From Cryptomeria japonica (Eukaryota; Streptophyta; Pinopsida; Cupressales; Cupressaceae), in the NCBI RefSeq assembly GCF_030272615.1, contig NC_081406.1, positions 168,035,861 through 168,099,860 on the forward strand: a DNA stretch of 64,000 nucleotides. Direction: 5' to 3'. Below the pieces are notes generated by a model. The model saw only the letters and a list, made by a program, of their open reading frames with translations. It ran no database searches and was not told the DNA's origin. Positions 11,820-23,332 of the stretch are shown here, in pieces (within the stretch, counting starts at the first letter, position 1; every line of letters starts with the position of its first letter). The translations under genes and the position numbers were made by a program.

Positions 11820-12716
11820 TGTTGGAAATATTGTTGTCATTGATATCAAAAGAGTATTGTTGCCATCAGGTTGTTGCTATCAAAGGAGAATCAATAATAG
11901 CTAAGGAAAATTAAACAAAATTAAGGAAAATATATACTGTATTTTAAAGATAAAAAAATTTATACTCCATGGGGTGGCTGACCCCATTCATTTGTGGCAC
12001 CCAAATGTGAGACAAACCATCCACATTAACTAAATTTATAAATAAAAAATGGGTCTTAATGTGCTAGTCGATCATGCATAGAGGATCACCCCTCTTCTGC
12101 AAATAAAAAAATAAAATAATTATTATTTCTAGGGAGCTGACCCCCTTGAGGAATCACCTCCCTTACTATAGATGCCTCCCTTGAAAGGATCACCCTCTTG
12201 GATGAAGAGGCATGAGGGGGGTATAGAAGGAATTGTTTGGGGGATAAATAAGGAAAGCAATTATTATATCATCTTATTCTCAGCAAATTTTTGAAGAAAA
12301 TAATATATATGAAGTTGTGAATAGATTATATGCGGGAAACTCAAATGATCTACATCCATTGAAGATTTTATATTCAACAAGGTGAAATTTAATTCATTTA
12401 GAGGTTGATGTCTCTCAATAGAAGATATTGGTGTCTCTTGATAAGTTGGTGCATAGTGGTGTGGATTGGTGTCTGCAATGAGTTGGTGCCTATGAAAATT
12501 TGTAAAGATAATGTTATTGCTAACTAGATTTTGACAGTAGTTTCGAGCAATATTTTCCCTATTTTTCTTCTCGAAAGGGTTTCCACGTATCTCTTGTGTC
12601 TCTTAGTTGGTAGATCTTGTGTGATTTCTATTTTTATGGTTGTTGGATTTTGAATAAGTAAAAATGTATCTTATACATATTCACCCCCCTCTCCATATAA
12701 GTGTGTATGCTCATCA
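11820..12716 (+). repeat. Copia element D, 5' LTR
   Basis: It starts TGTTGGAAATATTG and carries the U3-head motif GTTGTCATTGATATCAAA (11833-11850). Near its end are GGGTTTCCACGTA and the TTCACCCCCCTCTCC run, and it ends CTCATCA at 12716, two bases before a PBS-like site. Length 897 bp. It interrupts the LINE endonuclease. Confidence 0.75.
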
Positions 12717-13036
12717 ATTGGTAATAGAGTGGGTTCCTTCAAGAATAGTCCAACCACTAAAAGGTAGATTTGGACATCACACATGATAAGCCAAAAAGGG
12801 TTCCTTAAAATAGAACCCCATTGTTTGACAAACAACCTATCCATTTTGGAGCATAAGGATACAAACTTGTCTAATGACTCTTGGCTTTGATATTTGGTAA
12901 TCAATGGTAAATGATTATGTAGCTCCACAACTCCAGCAATGGATCCTATTGGAAATAAGATAAATGAAAACAATGCAAAGGTTATGAATGCTATTTTGTA
13001 TGGTCTGTCTAAATTGAACTTTTTCAAAGTAATGCA
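12717..13036 (+). pseudogene. Copia element D, PBS and start of gag
   Basis: A degraded PBS, TGGTAATAGAGT (12719-12730), is followed by gag sequence. The end is readable: NKINENNAKVMNAILYGLS (from about 12954), the counterpart of EINAYENNAKAIVEIVTCLN in element C's gag. Gag is cut at 13036 by element C and resumes at 29337. Confidence 0.65.
13032..13036. repeat. Target-site duplication of element C
   Basis: ATGCA here and ATGCA at 29332-29336 flank element C exactly. This proves C inserted into element D's gag. Confidence 0.9.
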
Positions 13037-13166
13037 TGTTGGAAACTTGAGTTGCTGTGTTCTGTTGTCATTGATGTCAACTTATCTTGTATTGCCATTG
13101 ATGTCACTTAGTATTGCAAGTGGTATTGTTGAGTGGATTGGTGAAGATGTTGAGGTGTTTCCAGAA

Positions 13167-13171
13167 GGTTG
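13167..13171. repeat. Target-site duplication of element B
   Basis: GGTTG here and GGTTG at 20881-20885 flank element B exactly. The LTR of C reads through once B and one copy are removed. Confidence 0.92.
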
Positions 13172-14318
13172 TGTTGGCTTGATGATGATGTTAGAGGTTG
13201 TATGATGACTTTATTTGTGTTGTCATTGATGGCAACCATGTTTTGTCAGTCATCTAGGCCATTTAGTCCATCCGGTAAAGCCTAACTAGTAGAGGAAGTA
13301 GTTTAACAGTGAACTGGTAAATAGGGATAGTGCTATGATCAAGCGATTGGTACGGTAGATCGGTGATGAGTTAGGTGTTGCGGTTTGGGATGCATGTTCA
13401 TGACATTGGTAGGAGTCTATGATTGGAACCACATCAACATATTTGAAGTTTGGAGTGAGTTATGATGTACTAAGCAGTCAGTTAAGATGAACAGTTAATC
13501 GGTAGAGCAGAGTTACTTAGATCGGTAAACCAATAGACTTAATGTTTTATTTTTGAGTTATGATGTATGTGGCCAACATGAGTAAAGTGTAATCTCCAAG
13601 ATTGTCTAGATACATTGCACCTAGGAAATTGTTCCAAGGATATTAGCCGACTTAATAGAGTTGTCTATAAAAAGATGAATATTGTGTGATGATGTATGAA
13701 ATGAAGGATCTACAATGAGAATTTGATTGTGCGGTGTAAGGTGAAGCTCTGTATTAATGTTTAGTCGATGCTAGAAGTAGAACTGAAGCAGATCTATCAA
13801 GCACAGAGGTGCTATATGCACATCACTTGTTGTTTCCTAATAGTTGCAGCAATATTAAAATCCCTTAACTGCATAGGTCCTAACAGGACTGATCTTGTAA
13901 ATCCCTTCACCAGGTGACTCATTAATTTGGGTTTAAATCCTTTAGAATGGTTACTCCTAACAAGGTATAGCTAATAACAGGGCTAAGGTTGAAATCCCTT
14001 CATCGACTAACTCCTAACAGGGTTTGCTCTTAATTGGGCATTATTGTAAACCTCCTAACCAGGCTAGGCCTTTAACAGGGCACATTCCAAAAGAGTGCAT
14101 ATTTTTGTGGGTACCAATTCCCACTGTGGTTTTTCCCGTTTGGGTTTCCACATGAAAAAATATTGTGTTATGTGTTGCATGCTTTATTGAATGTTTGCAT
14201 ATGTGGTGATATTTCTTGCATATTATTTTTCAAGTTGGTTAAAGTGGTGATCAGATTTATATTGTTTTTGCTTGCACTGATTCACCCCCCACCCTCCTAG
14301 TGCCTTATAAGTTTATCA
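13172..14318 (+). repeat. Element B, 5' LTR
   Basis: It starts TGTTGGCTTGATGATG and ends GTTTATCA. It includes the TATA-like box at 13665, the AACCGGG/CTAACAGG ladder (about 13860-14090), the TTTGGGTTTCCACAT phrase (about 14141) and the C-rich run at 14285. Confidence 0.9.
13665..13674 (+). promoter_or_regulatory. TATA-like box in element B LTR
   Basis: CTATAAAAAG; the matching site in the 3' LTR is CTATAAAAAT at 20221-20230. Its position about 500 bp into the LTR suits a U3 promoter, with R and U5 downstream. Confidence 0.5.
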
Positions 14319-14320
14319 AT

Positions 14321-14332
14321 TGGTATCAGAGC
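14321..14332 (+). other. Element B primer-binding site
   Basis: TGGTATCAGAGC, complementary to the 3' end of plant initiator Met-tRNA, two bases after the LTR. Typical of Ty1-copia elements. Confidence 0.92.
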
Positions 14333-14388
14333 CTAATTCCCTTAAGGCTTAACCACTTGGGAAGGATCCTTAAGGTTGTCATGGGGAT

Positions 14389-15679
14389 ATGAGTTACATG
14401 GAGCTTTCTAACCGTCTTGCAGAATCAAAAGAAGCCCTAGGTGAGTTAAGGGTCAAGTATAAAGCTTCATTGGCTAAGAGAAGAGAGTTGGTTGAGCAGT
14501 TGTTTGAACTTAGTGAAAACAGTTCATCTGAAGAAGCTAACATTGATGCATTGGCTAGTGAAGTGAAAAATTGAATGATGAGAAGTCAAATATGAGGAGA
14601 GGGTTGGAAGCCTTAACCATCAGAATGAGTCAAGAGCTGGAAGCTAGGATGACTACTGAAGACAAGACAAAAGAAAAGGATGATGAGATGTTAAAGTTGA
14701 ACTAGGAGATTGGTACCCTGCATTCTTATCTTCAAGAGGAAAAAGAAGAAAAAGAGGAAGTGAAAGTTGATCTAGACATGGCTATGTCTCTTAGAGAAAG
14801 TCTTATGAAGAAGAATGAAGATCTTACTAAGGAGTTGGTTGATGCTAATGAGATATTGGCTAAATACAAAAGGAGAACTACTATGCTTGATGAGAAAATT
14901 CAGTCACAGAGGCAGAAAGGAGAGACACAAGGCTTGGGTTACACAAGTTTTGAAAAAAAGGAAAACCATCTGGTACTAAGGACATCATGCATGAAGATAA
15001 ATCTGCACCTAAGAACAAGAAAACCATCGATAAGAAATTCTACAAACTAGTATGCTTTAATTGTCATAAGGTAGGTCATACTACTAATGTTTGTATAAGT
15101 AGATCCAGTGTTGTTAATGGTTATAGACTTAATACATATGATGGATATATGCCTAACACTTTTAATGGTTATTGCTACAATTGCAACAAGTATGGGCATA
15201 GAGCTATTGAGTGTAGGTCTGGAATGAATAATTAGAGACCTTACATGAATCAGAGGTTTGGTGGTGATTGGTAGAGGTCTTTTAATGATTGGAGAAACCC
15301 TAATTGCTAGAGATCTTATGTAAACCGGTCTAGTACTTATGAAATGGAGAACAGATGGAATGTGATTTGCACTATTTGTCATAACTATGGACATGTAGCT
15401 ATGAATTGTAGAAGAAGAACTAGTAGAGGCAATGCTAGACCCTGGAGAGAATCTAGAATGACTTGTTTTCATTGTCACAAACCGCGACATATTGCAAGGT
15501 TTTGCAGAGAAAGGATGAACCAATTGGTAAATCAATCTGCTGACCGAAAAGGGAAGAAGAAAGTTGACGTGGAAGAGACCAGGCCTGAGATGAACAAGAT
15601 TTGGAGAAAGAAAAGTGAGGAGAAACCATCAGAAGATTCTAATTCTTTACAGGTAGTGTGGAGAATCCCTCACCAGTGA
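14389..15679 (+). pseudogene. Element B ORF1: coiled-coil protein with four CCHC knuckles
   Basis: The N-terminal half (from the ATG at 14389) is an E/K/L-rich heptad-like coiled coil (MELSNRLAESKEAL..., SLRESLMKKNEDLTKELVD). Then come four zinc knuckles: CFNCHKVGHTTNVC (about 15055), CYNCNKYGHRAIEC (about 15173), CTICHNYGHVAMNC (about 15368) and CFHCHKPRHIARFC (about 15464). The last has R in place of the usual glycine before H. The UBN2/DUF4219-type gag N-terminus of copia is absent. The frame is broken near 14570 (loss in an A-run), by a TAG near 14703, near 14955 and by stops near 15232-15310. It resembles the coiled-coil plus multi-knuckle part of element D's gag. Likely role: RNA binding and packaging. 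Confidence 0.75.
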
Positions 15680-15944
15680 AATAAGATATACATAAATCTT
15701 AGGGGGAGCTTATTATCAAATCTATTTTCAAACCCCTTGAATGATGTCTGATAAGTAAAATCTTTATATTTTGATGCATTATGATGTTGTGAAGTGATTT
15801 TGTGTTGAAATCGATAAGATTGAATGTGATACGACTATTGGTAAGCTTATTTTAGGGTTGAATGGTGTTTAGGGTTTGTTCAACTGAGTATAGCATTTAA
15901 TGGAGTAGGTGTTAAGAAAATAAAAGGATTTTTTTTAGTCTTAT
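15680..15944 (+). other. Spacer between ORF1 and ORF2 of element B
   Basis: No coding frame. It starts just after the ORF1 stop and contains a PPT-like CTTAGGGGGAGCT at about 15698-15710 and a T-run at about 15931. No clear promoter. Confidence 0.4.
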
Positions 15945-18900
15945 TTGTCACCTAGCATCCTCGAGAGCACTTGGAGAGAAAAGAAAGTAGAGAAAGAGCT
16001 TGTGATTACTGCATTAGTAAAGATTGACAATGGATTGAGAATATTTGTGAACAGTGAGTTGGTGTAAGTGCATTTCGATGTAGAAACCCTAGCAGTGAAG
16101 GAGGTAAAAGGTATTTATCTAGAATATGATTCTGAGTTTGATATTTTGGAATGTATATGTCACACATTAAAGATGTTATTGTAAGGCCTCGAATGGAATT
16201 CAAGAGGCATCCTCATAAGTCGACAAAAAATGATCCAGTTGGAGCCCTATCCAGCATGCCCGACAAAGTACTACATGTAGAAGACATCATATCATACATT
16301 CACTGTAAATTGGAGGATTTGGGGACATTTTCTATTTTTGATCAATACCAGAAACTGTGTGATAAGAAAGGATTGTTGAAGGATCAATTTAGGAAGGTTA
16401 CCGATAAATGTTTTCATCATGCTTTGAACTTTCTTGATGATTTTGAAGAGGAGCATGTTAGATATGTTTTGAGCAGAGTTCATGACCAGTTTATGTGTTG
16501 GATAGATTGCATAAGATTACTAAGGAGGCAATTCATGTTGTCACCAGATTGTCTACAACCGGTGAAGTTCTTGTTTTAAGATCAATCCCAAAGGATGAGG
16601 TGATTCGATTGACTAACTCTAAATGGGATGGTCATGCAATGACTATGAATAATATTGATGATCCATAAGTAAATTTTGGGTCTATGGTCATCCGTTACAA
16701 GGTTTACCACTCGAGCAGAATGAATAGAATTCTAGGATTTGCTATCCATATAGATTATTGGATGTTGAAGGACAATGCTGACTATGATCTTGCAAAATCT
16801 TTGAGAGTTGGATTGGTGCTGAATCTTGAATCTATCAAGAAGGACAAGCGATAGAGATTCGAGTATGGTCAGTTGATCATTGGTTTGTTTTTCTATTTCC
16901 AAAACTTTTTTCCCGGTATAGGTGAAATACAATGGTCAGATGATACACCAACATCCCTGCAAATCAAGAACAGTATCAAGATGCTTGGTAATGAGTTTAC
17001 AAAGGTTATCTAGGGATACTTTAAGGATTTCTAGAAGAAAATACATGACAGAGAAAGGATACTGACACAGGTGGTGAAAAGGTATGAGGACTCTATCTAT
17101 TTTATGGTTGATACAGATACATGTCAAATGGAGGCAACATACCCTAGAACTCCATGGGTTATGCCTATGGGATATGAGGTAGAAGCAGATATTTTAACTA
17201 TGTATGTTGATCATCTTCTATCTACACAGGTAGATCCTAGTGCAACTAGGTTTGGTACCTTTAAGGAGAAATCTTTACAAGTTCATGCTGAGTTGGCCAA
17301 ACCAGTTATAGCCAAGAAGGTTAGGAAAGAGGTAGAAGATTTTACCGTATCACAAGGTTTCACTAAACAGATGATTGATGAAGCTAGAGCAAGGTTTGAA
17401 GCAAGACAAGAAAGATCCTCTAGTACCTCAACTAGTACCAACACCGGTAGACAAACAAGAAGTACAATTATTAAGGAGAAGCCCCCTCTTCCTCCTAAGA
17501 TCCAGATTAGAAGAAAACCTAAGGAAGCTAAGCCTCAAGTTCCTAAAGTGAAAGAAGTGTACAAGAAAAGGAAGAAACAACAAGAACAAAAGACTCTTGA
17601 GACTATTATTGAGGATGTTGAAGAAGATACAAAATATGAAGGTGGATAGAAAGAGTTGAGAGCTAGTGGCAAGAAATCCAAAGTGGTGGGTTCTCCTACT
17701 ATGAAATTTTTAAATCAACTAGTAAGTAAACTTACTTCACTTGAAAAGATGTTGGAGAAAATAAGAAATTATGGTATTTTGGTTGATGTAAAGAAATATT
17801 ATAACAATTTTGGTGAAGATGAGCAAAAGAAAATTGAAGATACTATTTTTTGGTCTGTGAACAAGTATAGTAAAGCATTGATTGAGTTGCAAGGTTTAAT
17901 ACCTAATTCTTTGTATAATAAATCCGAATCAAGATGGAAGATTGCTATAAAGTAGGACAAAGAATTAATTGAGTTTGTATTGATGCATTTGCAACCGAAG
18001 ACCTCTAGGGAGAATATTCAAGAAATTATTTCTAAGTCTAGATCATTATTTCTAACAAAGAAGAGGTTGACAAGATTGCTTGTCGGTGAATCTCATTCGG
18101 TGCATGCTGAGACTGAGAAAATTTTGAAGAAGTTTTTGGGACTTATTCCTGAAGAGGAACCGAAGAAGATTGATTCTTCTGATGAAGATGATATTCCTAA
18201 AGCACTGGTATTTGAAGGAGAACCACCAAAGATTAATACAAATGATGTGATTGAGGTTGATTATACACCAGTTGATACAGAGAAAGAACCATAAGTTCAT
18301 AATGTCACTAAAGAACAAAGTGTTACTAGAAGCTACTTCAATCGGTACAGGTGAAGAGAAAACAGAAGTAGAGAAGAAAGCTGAAGAAAAGATAGATAAA
18401 GAAATGACTGAGCCATCGGTGATTACACAAGAAAATGTACAGACCACTAAGAAATCAAAAAAGATAGAAGCTCAAGAGCCACCGATAAAGGAGATAGAAG
18501 AAGAGAAGACTGAAAAAAAGGCTCAAGAGGAGACAAAACAGAAGATACCAGAAAACCAGAAGGAAGAAGAACCTGAACAAAAAGTGACACTCCGGTCACT
18601 TACATCAAAGAAGATCCTTGATAATGATGAGGAAGATGACACAGGAATCATTCAAGGACCAATTAATATGGATATGTTGAGCCCAATTGAGCTGATGGAG
18701 ATTGCATTTGCTATGCAATCTAGGGCACAAAAGAAAATTATGAAATCTCAGAGGAAAGAGGCACAAACCCTACAAGCTATTGTTGATATTTTATCCAGTT
18801 TGTTACCGGAGACAAACACTAATAATCTTTCCACTCCTATTGAGAAATTGAACCTTTTGGTCACATCAACAGGTGAGCAAATGAAGAGTCTTGAAGAGGC

Positions 18901-19471
18901 TACTATCAAGAATGTAGAAAAGGATTATGAGAAGAAGAGAATTGAAATTTTGATCAAGGAAATTGACAGAGATAGGGTAGGTCTTATTGTCAATTTGGAC
19001 CTAATAAGAGAAGCATTGCAAACCAGAGGTAAAATACTTTCTACCATTTCAATTTTTTTATTATTTTGTGGTGATTTATAGAAGAAGACACTAAAAGCTC
19101 AGCAGGAGCTGAAGAAGTTAAGTGAATCTTTTGATCTTGTTAATGATTCAGTAATCAATTTTGGTAGATTTGTCGTAGCTTTACAACGTAAGTTGAAGGT
19201 GTATGAAGTTGAGCAGGTTAAAAGGACAACTTCTTTACAGGAGTTATAGACCCAATTGATTCCTAAGTTGGAAATTTTGCAGAGAGGCTACAAGGAAACA
19301 TAAGCAATTCTGTCAACACCAGAGATGAGTACATTAGATGCCATGAAAGAACTGGCCTACCAAGTTAGGACTCACAATGAGATCACCGCTACACTTTTGG
19401 AGACATGGGAGAATGACTTGATAGTCATGAAGACACATTTTTCTGACATTTTTTTGAAAATGACATTGTAA
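15945..19471 (+). pseudogene. Element B ORF2: long protein of unknown family
   Basis: Fragments in shifting frames can be followed as one protein of about 1,100 residues. N-terminus: LVKIDNGLRIFVNSELV (about 16014). Then a globular part: HVEDIISYIHCKLEDLGTF, FEEEHVRYVLSRVHDQFM (16151-16500) and, in other frames, KWDGHAMTMNNIDDP (about 16622), RILGFAIHIDYWMLKDNADY and GQLIIGLFFYFQNFFPGI (about 16869). 17071-17649 has TPWVMPMGYEVEADIL, then a basic, proline-rich segment. 17656-18294 and 18251-19081 are acidic and K/E-rich and end as a coiled coil (KDYEKKRIEILIKEIDRDR). The last part (19082-19471) continues the helix-rich frame after one TAG. I do not recognise the family; none of the retrotransposon enzyme motifs occur. 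Confidence 0.6.
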
Positions 19472-19548
19472 TATTTTGAACTCCTATACATTTGATAATG
19501 AAAATTATAATGTCTTATATTCATTTCTTTCAAATGTATTTACTTACC

Positions 19549-19727
19549 TTTGTCAGTGTTGTCAAATAGGGAGTAGTATGTTAGTCTAAATTTTGTAAAG
19601 GGGTAGTAGTAAATTTTTGTAATAGCGTGTAATTGCTAAGGGGGAGTTATGGATTGAGTCATTTTTGGAATGTGACACTTAGACAAATTTTTTCCTAAGT
19701 GTTGCCATCAATGCCAATGGGGGAGAT
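19549..19727 (+). other. Element B PPT region with two PPT modules
   Basis: An upstream PPT-like module, GTTGTCAAATAGGGAG, ends at 19572. The true PPT, AATGGGGGAGAT (19716-19727), abuts the 3' LTR and is preceded by the dyad GTTGCCATCAATGCCAAT (19701-19718). The matching complementary motif is in the LTR head at 19775-19792. Confidence 0.75.
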
Positions 19728-20880
19728 TGTTGGCTTGATGATGATGTTAGAGGTTGTATGATGACTTTATTTGTGTTGTCATTGATGGCAACCATCTTTT
19801 GTTAGTCATCTAAGTCATTTAGTCCAACTGGTAAAGCCTAACCGGTAGAGGAAGCAGTTAAATAGTGAATCGGTAAACAGGGACAGTGCTATCATCAAGC
19901 AACCAGTATAGTAGATCGGTGATGAGTTAGGTGTTGCATTTTGGAATGCATGTTCATGACATTGGTAGGAGTCTATGACTAGAACTGCATCAATAGATTC
20001 AAAGTTTGGAGCAAGTTATGATGTACTGAGCAGTCAATCAAGAAGAATAGTTAACTGGTAGAGAATAGTTACTTAGATCAGTAAACCGGTAGAGTATATG
20101 TTTTATTTTTGAGTTATGATGTTTGTGGCTGACATGAGTAAAGCATAATATGCAAGATTGTCTAGATACATTGCACCTAGGAAATTGTTCCAAGGATATT
20201 AGCCGAGTTAATAGAGTTGTCTATAAAAATGTGAAGATTGTGTGATGATGTATGAGATGAAGGATCTACAATGAGAATTTGATTGTGCGGTGTAAGGTGA
20301 AGCTTTGTATTAATGTTTAGTCGGTGCTAGAAGCATAATCGAAGCATATCTATCAGGCATAGAGGTGCTATATGCAGATCACTTACCTATTGTTTCCTAA
20401 CAGTTGCAGTAGTATTAAAATCCCTTAACCGGGTAGGTCCTAACATGCTCGATCTTGTAAATCCCTTCACCACGTGACTCATTAATTTGGGTTTAAATCC
20501 TTTAGCAAGGTTACTCCTAACAGGGTATAGCTTCTAACAGGGCTGAGGTTGAAATCCCTTCACTGGGTGACTCCTAACAAGGTCTGCTCTTAACTGTGCA
20601 TTATTGTAAAGCTCCTAACAGGGTTAGGCCTTTAACAGGGCGCATTCTGAAAGAGTGCATATTTTTGTGGCTACCAATTCCCACCATGATTTTTTCGATT
20701 TGGGTTTCCACGTGAAAAATTATTGTGTTATGTGTTGCATGCTTTATTGGATGTTTAGATATATGGTGATATTTCTTGCATGCTTATTATTTTTAAAGTT
20801 GGTTAAAGTGGTGATCAGATTTATATTGTTTTTGCTTGCACTGAATCACCCCCCCCCCTCAATGCCTTACAAGTTTATCA
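19728..20880 (+). repeat. Element B, 3' LTR
   Basis: Same termini as the 5' LTR (TGTTGGCTTG...GTTTATCA), 1,153 bp, with a run of nine or ten C at about 20847-20858. The differences from the 5' copy are spread evenly and many are transitions. Confidence 0.9.
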
Positions 20881-20885
20881 GGTTG

Positions 20886-22303
20886 GTGTAGTTGAAGTTT
20901 CAATATGCAGGAAAGAATATTTAATGTGTTAGTTGAAGATTATTTTTCTTTCCTTTGGTATGTGAAGATTATGTGTTATGGCTCTAGATATAATGTTTAT
21001 GTTTTGTGTATATTGCACTATCAGGTTTGTAGGTCCTCTATTGCTCAAATGGTAGAGTATGTTGTTTTTCTTGTTTATAATAGTGAGTTCGTCTATCAAA
21101 ACTAGTTTGGAGAATTCTTGGTGACTTTCAGATGTGTGGATTCAAATGTTGTAGTTTGGAGGACATGTTTATGTGGTTTGTGTAGTGTTTTATTTTAGTT
21201 TACAGGTGATGATTTGATTGGCAAGTGGAGTTATGATTTTCTGAGTTTAGTGCTATTAGCTGGCTTAGTTTTTGGTTGACTATTATGGTGTGTCCTACTT
21301 GGGTCAAATTCTTTTGGTTTAGGTTTGCTTTGGACAATGAGTTTAGTTAGCATTTTGGATCTTACCATGGAGGTCCACATTGTGTAATTTGCATTGGAGG
21401 ATAGTTTTGGGCCGACTGGTTAATGTGCTTTAATGTTTATCTACACGTTTCATTTGGTGTCAACCTTGGAGGATGTGTTAGCATGTGTGGTTCATTGGAA
21501 AATTTTGGAAAGGATTTGTTGTGGTGGATCTGGGTCCTCTCTATCTCCTAGAGTGGATCAAAATATATATTTTAGGTCTGCATGGTTGAATTTATGTAAT
21601 ATTATTTATTTTGTTTGTGGCCAACCTAGTTAAGGGGTTTAATAATTAATCTTGTATATAAAGGAGTGTGATTGTGTGAGTGAAGGTATGTGATGTGTGT
21701 GAATTGACAAGTAGTGGATGTGAATGATTTTCAAGTAGATTTGATGTTTGAGATGCATGAAAGATAGTTGTGAAGAGCTTTGATGATGATATATTCAATG
21801 TGATAGTGTTTTGAGTTAGTATTTGGAGTTAGATGTGTTTAAAATGATATTGGTCACTTGACACAGTGGTTCAATGATGATGAGTCTCTTATTCCTTTCA
21901 ATTCAACTATTCATTTATTTGTCAAAAGATAATGAATCCTTGGCACCTTTCTGTGTCTTGCCCTGAGATAGTGGGTCTTAATTCTATAATTCATTTGTAT
22001 CTTTCCCTAAGGTTGTGTAGCTTAGTTCTACAAGTCCTCTTAGGAGTAGTGGGTTCCAGAGGAAACATTGTAACAAATTATATTCATATTGTGAGTATGA
22101 TTCTCACCATGATTGTTCCTTGCTTAGGGTTTTTCACATAAATCTAGTGTTCATGTATTTTTTATGTCTTTTGTTTCCATGATCTATTACTGTTGTAATT
22201 ATATAGCTGCACGGTTTGAAGTTCAAATATCAAATTTAAATATTTTGAGGTCTGGACTGATTCACCACCCCCCACCTCCCTCAATCTTGTGGTGTGTTCA
22301 ATA
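20886..22303 (+). repeat. Element C, 5' LTR, right part
   Basis: The continuation of the LTR begun at 13037, resuming after element B. GTTTCAATATGCAGGAAAG matches GTTTCAATATGCGAGAAAG in the right LTR (about 27935). It holds a TATA box (TATATAAAGG, 21655-21664), mirrored at 28696-28705. It is followed by a mutated PBS (TGATATCAAAGA, 22306-22317). Open frames inside it are chance. Confidence 0.85.
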
Positions 22304-22360
22304 AATGATATCAAAGAAAGGTTCCTCTTGAGAATTTAATCCACTCAAGGAAGACTCAAG

Positions 22361-23330
22361 ATGGCATATTTTTACACCTTTAAGAATTCATGGTTCAATA
22401 TCACAAATTATTCTTATTGGAGAGAAAGGATGGAATATCATTTAGCAACCATACTGGATAAAATATGGGAAAGTATTAAGAAGGGCTATACTACTCCTCA
22501 AAATGGTCCTACAACTCTGAATGAAATCAATGCATATGAGAATAATGCAAAGGCTATAGTTGAAATTGTTACTTGTTTGAATGATGCAATATTTAGAAAA
22601 GTTACAGACATGAAGTCAACTAAAGAAATACGGGAAAAGCTGAAGAGTGTATTTCAAGGCGATGATAATACAAAGAAAGCCTAGATTAAAAATCTAAAGC
22701 ACAAGTTTGAGAATGTGAGAATGTTTGAAGATGAAAATATTGAAGGATATATTAATCAAGTGAATGAAATTGTAAATACTCTTAGAGGTGTTGGTGGAAC
22801 ACTAGAAGAAAGTGAAGTTGTAATGAAGATATTGGCAACATTTACTAAAATCTATAAACCTAATAAGTATGTTATTGAGGAAAGTCATGACATGAATAAG
22901 TACACTATGGATCAGCTCCTTGGCTCACTCTTTGCCTTTGATATTGTTGAATTGGATGACATCAAAAAGGAAATGAAGGAAGAAACATTAAAAGTTTTAA
23001 AGAAGCCTAAATAATATAACCAAAAGAAAATAAAGACATGGATGAGATTGAAGCAAACTTTGTGAGAAGATTAAGAGAGGAACTAGAAAGTACAAAGATA
23101 TGTTACCCATAAGCTATTTTAATTGTGGAAGAGTTAGTCATTATGCTTCTATAAAAATTTATAAAGAGGATTATAGTGGAAGACCTATTGATAATAGAAA
23201 TGGAAAGGAGAAATGCAAGGGGAATAACAAAAATATGAGAAGAGATGAAAAAGATAAGAAAAAGAAAAGTTTCTATTCAATGAAGACCTATTCATCTGAA
23301 GAAGAAGATGGTGTTGACTCTGTAGCATTA
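22361..23330 (+). pseudogene. Element C gag
   Basis: Ty1-copia Gag of the UBN2/DUF4219 type: WFNITNYSYWRERMEYHL near the start, then EINAYENNAKAIVEIVTCLN. A TAG at 22682 is followed by FENVRMFEDENIEGYINQV in the same frame, to VLKKPK (stop at about 23012). A frameshifted tail carries a zinc-knuckle relic, YFNCGRVSHYASIKI, with its first and last cysteines lost, and an acidic end (SSEEEDGVDS). The gag-protease joint is interrupted by a 1-kb insertion at 23333. Confidence 0.8.
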
Positions 23331-23332
23331 TA

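Larger units (their letters stand above)
13172..20880 (+). mobile_element. Element B: non-autonomous LTR element with novel ORF2
   Basis: 7,709 bp with complete 1,147- and 1,153-bp LTRs (about 90% alike over the first 225 bp by eye), a perfect initiator-Met PBS, a PPT and a perfect target-site duplication. The 5.4-kb interior has no protease DSG, integrase, reverse transcriptase or RNase H motif. It has two coding regions: a coiled-coil/four-CCHC gag-like protein and a long protein of unknown family. It is best described as a LARD- or TR-GAG-like element mobilised in trans by copia relatives with similar LTR ends. Both reading frames are now broken. Confidence 0.88.

Noticed and set aside
12671-13027. 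118-residue minus-strand frame with a hydrophobic start
   Set aside because: It covers the end of D's LTR, the PBS and gag; the plus strand explains the sequence.
15047-15535. 162-residue minus-strand open frame
   Set aside because: It is the antisense shadow of the CCHC region of element B; the sense strand has four well-formed knuckles.
19027-19081. Possible 53-base intron in element B ORF2 (GTAAAATAC...TTATAG)
   Set aside because: Shorter than normal plant introns, and splicing would shift the downstream frame; the unspliced frame with one TAG is more sensible.
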